Shown: one piece after another, positions 39,160-48,600 of the stretch
Layout of the letters: each line of letters starts with the position of its first letter
How positions within the stretch are numbered: the stretch's first letter is position 1
NCBI RefSeq assembly: GCF_963583255.1
Contig: NC_084818.1
Location: 7,044,149-7,108,148 of the forward strand
Direction of reading: 5' to 3'
DNA length: 64,000 bases
Source of the DNA: Pyrus communis
Taxonomy: Eukaryota > Streptophyta > Magnoliopsida > Rosales > Rosaceae
Program-made: the position numbers and the translations under genes
The notes under the pieces: generated by a model
Told to the model about the DNA's origin: nothing
Seen by the model: the letters and a program-made list of their open reading frames with translations, nothing else
Databases searched by the model: none

Positions 39160-39314
39160 AAGAAAAACTAATGAAAATAACTTGAAAACTTTGAGTTTTA
39201 ACGATAATGACAAAATAAAGGGTAAAATGAATAGTACCAGATTTGACTTTTTAATGTAAAAATGTGGTTTTTCGTTAAAGTGAACAGTACCATAAGTTTT
39301 TCGTTAAAACTCCC
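39160..39314 (-). mobile_element. MITE copy 3 (inverted)
   Basis: This is the reverse complement of the MITEs at 2,985 and 15,704: it starts GAAAAACTAATGAAAATAAC, passes TTGAGTTTTAACGATAATGA and GGTTTTTCGTTAAAGTGAAC, and ends TTTTCGTTAAAACTCCC. It lies about 290 bases downstream of the stop of the channel-kinase gene and is absent from the equivalent place in the second block. Confidence 0.8.
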
Positions 39315-39600
39315 AAAAAAAAGAGCAACAATATTTTATCTATTTTTAATTCTGCAACAACGTGCAAATACATTTTCTACTGGACTCTATTTATGGTTCT
39401 CTAGTTCTGAATTTTGGCCATCTCTTTTAAGACGGTATGGATTTCTGTGGGGGCAATGGATAATTCTAGAGGTTTGAACCAAAAGAAGTGCAAAAATAAA
39501 TGAAATGGGCAAAAATATAAAAGTTACAATATTTGATACCTAATTATATCACAAGCACACACTCAAACTGAAACCAGCCGCACGGGTTCACATCAATACT

Positions 39601-42600
39601 TCACTCGGAAGTTCTAGAGGCCGAAGATACATTATCGTCCACCGTAGAATGCTCTACCCTGTTTCTAATAGTTTGCACTAGTCCCTCAAGCTCCTCAGCT
39701 ACTTTTTCCATTGAAGGCCTTTCCTTCCCCCTTGACCTCAAACATGTCACGGCAAGCACGCTCACTTTTTTGGCCATCTCAAAACTAAACTTGTCTGTGT
39801 TTATTTCACCATCGAGAATTTGGCCCAAGTGATCCTCTTGCACTGAACAAAGAAAGTCGTTTGCTAGGAATGTCTCAGACCCGTCAGAAGAAATTGCCTC
39901 TTGACGCGTTAGTAGCTCCACTAGGACAACTCCAAAGCTATAGACGTCGCGTGATTTAAGATACTCAAGGTCCAAGTGTCTGGATGTCCCAGGCAAAGTT
40001 GATACTTCATCTTCCATTTCACCTTCATCTTCATCAAGCAATCGTGAAGCTCCAAAACCGGTAACTTTTACAGTGTGAGTTGTACGATCTATTAATATAT
40101 TCGTTGTCTTCACATCTCGGTGTATGACTGACCTGGAGTGCACATGTGCTAGAGCTCCTGCAGTTTCCACTGCTATCTTCGTTCGTGATTCCAACGAGAG
40201 TTTCAATTTGTTTTTGTGAAAGTGCTCAACAAGAGTCAAAGCATTGCTGCTGTCGTAAACCATTATAGGCCATCTGGTCTCTAAACAACAACCTAACAGC
40301 CTCTCCACATTTTCGTGACTGATATGTAAAAGAACAAATGCCTCATGAACAAGACGTTGACTCTGGATGAACGGGTCACCAGCAGCACTGTTGCACGTTT
40401 TTATGGCGACAGCTCTTCCATCTAATTCTGTGTGGTAAACTGTTCCAAAGCCTTCTTCATTTGGATTGTTCAAACAAGTGTAGTTTCTTGTGGCCTCCTT
40501 AATGGCCCCTTCATAATAATAGTCAATAAAAAGGTCGAATTCCGATTTTCGTACGAATTTGCCGTAATTTTTTATGAAATGCTTCCGGAATTTAGTGGCT
40601 ACACTCTCCATGTCACTGGCTGTCAGAACAAGGGCTTCAACAACATCCGTAATTACAGAAGGAGACTTAGCTGCTGCAGGTACTTTATCAGGAAAAGAGG
40701 TCGAGAATGGCCAAGCTAGAAGTTCTTCTCCGTAGATTTCTCCTGCATTTTTTACCCAACCTTCTTGGCCTATTCTTCCTTCCACAATCAACAACATTTG
40801 AATTGGATCACCCTTTTCAATAATGTTATCGGTACGATTATACTTCATGGGCTGAAGGTGGTTACAAATTTCTTTCAGAACTTTATAATCCATGTTTTGG
40901 AATGCTAGCACCTACATTTTATAACATATAAGTAACTTAATTGACGGATTAAAAAAATATAATACATAAGTATATACTTATAACTAACTCAAAATTTTAA
41001 AAACTTTCCATCCATCATTAATCTCTAACATTTTAAATAAAATCTGATTAAAATCTGCAGCCTTCGGATCGTTCTTGTTTTTGCTCACTACAGGAAAGGG
41101 TGGCCACGTAAATGTGAAAGGTGTGATTGTTCCTCGGTTGCAATGATGCATTGTGGCTTTAGATCTATTTAAATTATAATTTGTAGAGCACAAAATACGA
41201 CGGTTAATGATTTTTTTATTTTTATTTTTAATCATCCCATAATATTTTTCTTAAATAAATTGTGACATTATTGCAACCCCATAAGTGTCACGTTTTTCCT
41301 GTTTCTATAACTCACTTTTTTATAGCATATTTTTAAATTTTTTTTTCCTGGTTTTAGTTAATACCATTTTTGGGTTATTTGGATGATTATAACTACAAAT
41401 GTTCACATGCATCAAGTAATATAAAAAAGCAACCAAGTGGATGGTTTTCCTTTTAAAATTTATTGGTGTGAAAGGATAGGGGTTAGAAAGTTCTAAGTGG
41501 ATGGTCTTTATTGGCCGACGAATTCTTCTATTTGACAGCTTATTTTTTCTTTTGTTTTGTTTTTTTTTTTTTTTGCTGTCTCATGTACTTTGGCTCCACC
41601 TTATTTATCGGCAATGGCTAGGTTGGGGTTGGTATAGTATACGTTAGTTATGCTGTATTTAAATGCCTGGGAGCTATAATATCACATGAGCATGCATGGG
41701 ATATTGGGATGAGAGCGATGAATAAATAAATCCCTCAAATTCTATGTTCAAAATTAAAGCCATGGATTCATGGATTTGAAGAAACTTTACCTGCTTCAAC
41801 TTTGTCAATGGCATGTAACTTATGATCTCTTTTTGAAAATCCAAGGGAAGACCAGAAACGAGATGATCCCAATCGAGCAAATCCCAATAAAGATCAACTT
41901 GTTGAAAATTTTCTTCTACATTTTTCATCATCCGCGACTTTACATCTTGATTCAACTTTTCAGGAATCCCATTTCTACGTATCAATCCATCTATATTTCG
42001 CTCAATCTCCTCCTTCATCATTCTTTTGTGTCTAGGCTTCTCTTTTTCAAAAATGTCTAATTTGCGGTATATCTATTAATCCAAAACAACAAAAAGGTTG
42101 TTAGAGTTCGTTAGTTCAAGTAAAGAATAAGTAGCCAAATTACAATCAAATTGAGGTTGTTAGAGTTTCTTAAAGGCTTATTGAAGTTTTCAGATTATAT
42201 GAATCTCATATTAAGGAATTAAAAATTTTGACTAATAGTTTAAATAATTTTGAACCCTCTCCCTCCTATTGTCAATGGTTTTAACTAAGATGGATGCTCA
42301 ATTTTAATAGGGTGTCAGATGAGGCTATCTACGTGCTATGCGTCACTCAATGTGTAATATGTGTTGTTTTTACTCCACACATTAGGCTTAAATGGCCCCA
42401 CACCCGAAAGGTTGCATTGAAAACATGAAAGTCTTATTTGATAGTTTAAATAAGGGTAATTCTAGGATCTCTCTCTTATCCCAATTAATTTTACTATGGA
42501 TGCTCAATTGTAATTAGGGAAATCTGCATTTGATTAAGAGCTTACACTTCGCAAGTCCTGTGCGTAGAGAGCAATAGCTTCAACAACACCAATTGCCTTG

Positions 42601-45600
42601 ACAGATTCAGTTGCCAACGGTCTTGTGAAAGGGAAGTCAGTGGAGAATGGCAAACGTAGAAGTTCTTCTCCAAATAATTCCCTTGCACCTCGTCTCGAAT
42701 AATTAGAAGATCTCTCTTCAATGGATACAAATCCGTCCACAATGTAGACCATCTTGTCCAGTTGTTCACCCTTTTGAATAATAAAGCTGTTCTCAGTATA
42801 CCTCATAGGCTCGAGTTTCTGACAGATTATTTTCAACACATCTTCATCTATCCCTCGAAGCATTGGCACCTGGAATTCATATTGTTAAAATCAGAGAGAA
42901 AGCAAGAAAAGCTGTAGGAAGAATTAATTAAATTCTTATTAAAAAGATAAAGAGATGCAATCCTCATTTTATATAGTCATCAAGGTGAGTAATTACTTGC
43001 TTCAACTTGGCAAAAGGCTCTTTTTTTTGCACCTCTGAACATCCGAAGGAAGAAGAGGGAGAATAAAAAAACGTAACTAATACAACGGTTGATGATTGTT
43101 TTTTTTAATGGTCTCCTTAGTATTTTTCTTAAATGAATCGTGACAATAAAAAACCTAACTAAAAAGATAAAGAGATGCAATCCTCATTTTATATAATCAT
43201 CAAGGTGAGTAATTACTTGCTTCAACTTGGCAAAAGGCTCTTTTTTTTGCACCTCTGAACATCCGAAGGAAGAAGAGGGAGAATAAAAAAACGTAACTAA
43301 TACAATGGTTGATGATTGTTTTTTTTAATGGTCTCCTTAGTATTTTTCTTAAATGAATCATGACAATAAAAAACCTAACTAAAAAGATAAAGAGATGCAA
43401 TCCTCATTTTATATAATCATCAAGGTGAGTAATTACTTGCTTCAACTTGGCAAAAGGCTCTTTTTTTTTGCACCTCTGAACATCCGAAGGAAGAAGAGGG
43501 AGAATAAAAAAACGTAACTAATACAACGGTTGATGATTGTTTTTTTTAATGGTCTCCTTAGTATTTTTCTTAAATGAATCGTGACAATAAAAAACCTAAC
43601 TAATGCCATAAGAATGACTTCTTTTTTATTTTTCTGTCCCATTAGTATAAAAAAGTACCGAAGTGGATGGTTTTCCTTTTAAAATTTATTGGTGTGAAAG
43701 GATAGGGCTTAGAAAGTTCCAAGTGAATTGTCTTTATTGGCCGGCAAATTCTTCTATTTGGCAGCTTATTTTTTCTTTTGTTTGTTTTTTTCTGTCTCAT
43801 GTACTTACGCTCCACCTTATCATGGGCAAGGGCTAGATTGTTATGTAGCCTAGGCCCTAGGTTGAGGTTGGTATAGCATGCGTTAGTTATGCTGTATTTA
43901 AATGCCTGGAGCTATAATATCACATGCGCATGAATGGGATATTGGGATGAGAGCTATAAATAAAAAAATGCCTCAAATTCTATGTTCAAAATTAAAGCCA
44001 TGGATTCATGGATTTGAAGAAACTTTACCTTCTCCAACTTAGTCACTGGCAAGCAGCTTTCGATCTCATCTTGAAAATCCCTGGGAAGATGAGAAACGAG
44101 ATGATCCCAATTGAGCAAATCCCAATAAAGATCATCTTGATAAAAATTTTCTTCTACATTTTTCATGATCCGCCACTTTACATCATGATTCAACCTTTTA
44201 AGAATCTCATTCTTATGTATCAATCCATCTATATTTAGCTCAATCTCATCTTTCATCATTCTTCTGTGTCTAGGCTTCTCTTTTTCTAAAATGTATGATT
44301 GCATGTATATCTGTTAATCCACAACAACAAAAAGGTGGTTAGAGTTCGTTAGTTCAAGTAAAAAGAATATGTAGCCAAATTACAATCAAATTGAGGTTGT
44401 TAGAGTTTCTTATAGCTTATATGCTTATTGAAGTTGTCAGAGGAAATAAAATTTTGCCTAATAATTTAAAATAATTTTGGACCCTCTCCCTCCTATTCCC
44501 AATGATTTTAACTAAGATAGAGGCTCAATTTTAATATGGTATTAGATGAGACTATATAAATGCTATGCATCACAAAATATGCCTTGTCTACTCCACACAT
44601 TAGGCTTAAGTTGCCCCGCATGTGAAGGGTTGCGTTAAAAGCATGAAAGTCTTGTCTGATATTTTAAATACAGTAATTCTTGGATCTCTCTTTTATCCCA
44701 ATTAATTTTCATATCGATGCTCAATTTTAATAAGGGAAATGTGCATTTGATTAAGAGCTTACACTTTGCAAGTCCGATGCATTGAGAGCAAGGGCTTCAA
44801 CAACACCAGTTGCCATGACAGATTCAGTTGCCAACAACGGTTTTCTAGGAAGGAAGAAAGAGGAGAATGGCCAACGTAGAAGTTCTTCTCCACATAATTC
44901 TCCTGCACCTGCACTTGCACCTCGTCTCGAAGAAGATCCCTCTTTAATGTATACAAATCCGTCTACAATGTAGACCATCTTGTCAAGTGGTTTATCCTTT
45001 TGAATAATAAAGCTGTTCTCACTCTCAGTATACCTCACAGGCTCGAATTTCTGCCAGATTATTTTCAACACATGTTCATCTATCCCTCGAAGCATTGGCA
45101 CCTGGAATTCATGTTGTTAAACTATCAGAGAGAAAGCAAGAAAACCCATAGGAAGAAATTCTCATTAAAAGGATAAAGATACAATCATCAACACTTAATT
45201 AAATTCTTAATAAAATGATGAAGATAATACTTGGTACTGCCTGTTCAGTACTCAAAATTTACCGACCTCCTAATAGTCCAATACAATAAAGACAACTGTT
45301 CATTTTCAAGTCTCTTAACACACAACCAAATCCTTCTTTTCTGCCACCCACTGTGATCGTCGTCCTCCGTTATGGACGACGGCGATGATTGCGACCTGGC
45401 GTCATCAATCCGGAGAGTGGGTCTTGTCATTTGATCTCAACCTGGTGATCTTGAAGCCACATTTTGTGCCACAAATTAATATGGATCTCCATAGTGGTAA
45501 CAATCAGTGGGCGAAGAAGAACATCAAAGAAGAGCCCCTCTTTTTTATAAAAATAAATCGTATGGTTTCAATTAAATGGGTAATAGCTTCTGTGAAAGAA

Positions 45601-48600
45601 TTTGTAATGTTTTTGCATTTCTGGAGCGGACTGTGGGCAGAAACCCAGGGTGTTTGGTTGTGTGAATGGAGACTTGAAAATGGACAGGACAGGTGTCTGT
45701 TGAAACCCACCTAAACTTGTAACCTAGTGCCAATTTACCCCTCAACTTTATTTTCAGTCAATTGCCTCCCTAAACTTTTATTTATTGCCAAATTCCCCTT
45801 TGCCGTTTAAGTTTCTCACATTTTATCCATGATTCACAATAAAAATAAGATATAAAAATGAAAATAAAAAACCACATCTCTCACTTCCCCTCTTCTACCC
45901 AATTGTAAACCCTTCTCATCCACCCCAAATCTCAAACCACCAGCCACCCCTAATCTCATATCAAATTCATCCGCCTACCCCGTCCCTCAAATTCAGCCCC
46001 AGTACCACCCCGCCATAACCCACTCACCCCACAACCTCCAATGGCAAGCCCACCCACAGAACCACAGCCTCCAATGGCATGTCGCATGTCCCAGATGCTA
46101 ATTCAAAAAGGGTAAAATATGTTTGCTTCTAAATGACGATTTTGCCCTCCAAACTAACGGAATCATGGATGAAATGTGTGATATTTAACAGAAGTTGGGA
46201 ATTTGGCCATAAATAAAAGTCTAGGGGAGTAATTGGTTAAAATTTAAGTTCAAGGGATAAATTAACAGTAGGTTACAAGTTTAGAGGAGATTTCGACAAA
46301 TAGGCCTTATCCAAAATATAAAGAGATACTATACTCGTTTTATGTGATTATCAATGTGAGTAATTAATTAAAGGGTAAATTCAGATATAAGGAACTTACT
46401 TGCTTCAACTTTGTCAAAGGCATATAATCTTCTATGCAGCTTTGAACATCCGAGTGAAGAAGAGGGAAAATATTATCCAAATTAATATCCATACCGTCTT
46501 CAAGTGCTTGTCGTACCTTTTCTAGTATCTGCAACTTCATATCCTTATTCAACCTTGTGGGAACGCCTCTTTTAAATAACCATAATTCTATATCTCGACC
46601 TTTTTCTTCCATCTTCTGTTCGATTAGCATCTTGCGTTTGTGATCCTCTCTTCTTGTAGTTTCAAATTGCATATACATCTATTCAACAAGTAAGAGATTG
46701 ATAAGAATTAGATTGTCATATTGGATAACAACTAGTTTTCTTTGAAGTTGAATGTCATCAGTATATTAGATTTTTAGTTTAATCTGTTTTTTTTTTTTTT
46801 TTTTTCTACATTACAAAAAAGAAATACTACTATTTCAATCCAAAAAAAAAAAAAGAATGAAATACTACCACTTTAATAACTAGTAGGGGTGGGCATGTTA
46901 GTGGTCTTCCGACCAACTTGACCAACCCAACTGATATAGGTTGGGTTCTAAACGTTAAAAAGTTATTTTTGGGTAAAAATTCGACCATCTATTCTATAAG
47001 CGGGTTGAGTTAGGTTGAAATACTAATAATTCGATTGAACCAGACCCATCCGAATGATAATACATGCCTTAGGAGAAAAATACCGTAGGAATATTAGAGA
47101 CGTCCATTAGAAAAAGAATGGTGAATAGAAAATTGGCTTGATTGATTTGCATTTACTACATCTTTTTCTATAAACAAATTATGTCACATCCCGATCCAGG
47201 TAGGACCATTTTCCGGGCCCGACTCCACACCTTCACAGTTTCGTTTTTGGGAACTCACACGAGAACTTCCCAGTGGGTCACCCATTATGGGAATGCTCTC
47301 GCGCGCTACTCGCTTAACTTCGGAGTTCTGATGGAACCCGAAGCCAGTGAGCTCCCAAAAGGCCTCGTGCTAGGTAGGGATGGGAATATACATATAAAGA
47401 TCACTCCCCTGGGCAATGTGGGATGTCACAAATTACCAGTGTTGAGTTTTTTATTTAATGATATTATATATAACATGGGCTAGCAATAATGTGGTTCAAA
47501 TTCGCCTTCGGCGAGAATCGAACCTAAGACCTCTCACTGACAAGTGAAGTGAAATACCACTATATCGTAGTACTAAGTGACACCAATGTTGAGTTTTAAA
47601 GCCAAATAAGACAAGCAAATAATGACAATAAATTACAATTACAACAAATATAACTGTTACAAGGAAAGGGACTTATGGGATTGAATTTTAACGGCCAAAC
47701 AATTGTGACGTGATTGGTGATTTGCTTGTCATTTACAACACCAAATTCAAATGAACAAGATAGAAACTAATTAAGCTCAACCCACGAAACACACCCAACC
47801 TAACCAACCTAAGAATAATTCGGATGGGTTGGTTTGTTTATTTTCTTAGGTGGCAATGTGTTCGAAAAATTCCAACCTGAGCCTATTGGAATGGCCAACG
47901 AGTTAAAGTCCAACTCAATCAACCCACACTAATCTACTTTTGGTTCTAATCTTGTGATGGAATACAATATCATGAACGTATATAGGTATCTTATTGTAGC
48001 TATACAATGAAATTCATAATAATATGCACCTAACCAAAGGACCACAATTAAAATCTAACATACATAACGAGAGCTAAAACTAGAACACGGTCAAATGGGT
48101 TACTATCTCATTCAAATTAACACAGATTTGGTTTTTATTAATAAATCCTAAAACTGAGAATATCATCTATGTCATCTACTTATATGATAACACGTAGAAT
48201 AATATATTACGTGGTAAGTGTTCCTGTTACAAGTAGAAATTTCTTATACCTGGCATTTAGATTTAGTGGGAAAAAAAAAATTCTTACTTAACATATATGT
48301 AGTTTATGAATACTTAACATATGTTAGATTAGAGTGAATTTGATGGATATCAAAATCTTCACATATCAAGGTTACGTAGTTGGAGTGATTAATAGCACTT
48401 AATGATAGACATACGAAAAGATTTTTAAGCAAACCTGTAAATTTCCGATGAGATATAAAAATAGAAGCAAGCCACTTATAGAAATAAAAATCGTATAGAG
48501 ATTCTCCCATCCATCAGCACTTGGCTCGAGATTTGAACCTAAGGAACTGCAAAAATGAAATTAATGGATCATTATATAAGATATCAAATTTCAAGTTATA

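Larger units (their letters stand above)
33420..42100. repeat. Segmental duplication block 1 (SET gene + channel-kinase tail)
   Basis: Block 1 and block 2 (54,535-62,459) are collinear in the same orientation with an offset of 21.0-21.15 kb. Paired anchors are exon 1 of the SET gene (33,475/54,557), its stop (37,895/58,909), the spacer around 39,036/60,220, the kinase HRD (40,125/61,271) and the C-linker exon start (42,072/62,459). Block-specific insertions are the SR exon and MITE in block 1 and the 59,285-60,190 stretch in block 2. Confidence 0.9.

Noticed and set aside
42980..43642. Three near-identical 66-codon minus-strand frames as a small gene family
   Set aside because: They are the 220-bp tandem intronic repeat; the frame derives from poly-T/A-rich sequence and the C-linker remnant is out of frame.
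47182..47430. A functional 5S rRNA gene
   Set aside because: Only the internal 5S-like portion is present, with substitutions, and it is enclosed by LTR ends and a target duplication.
47142..47483. 113-codon plus-strand frame
   Set aside because: It crosses the Cassandra LTR and is the reverse of the 5S-like segment; no protein family resembles it.
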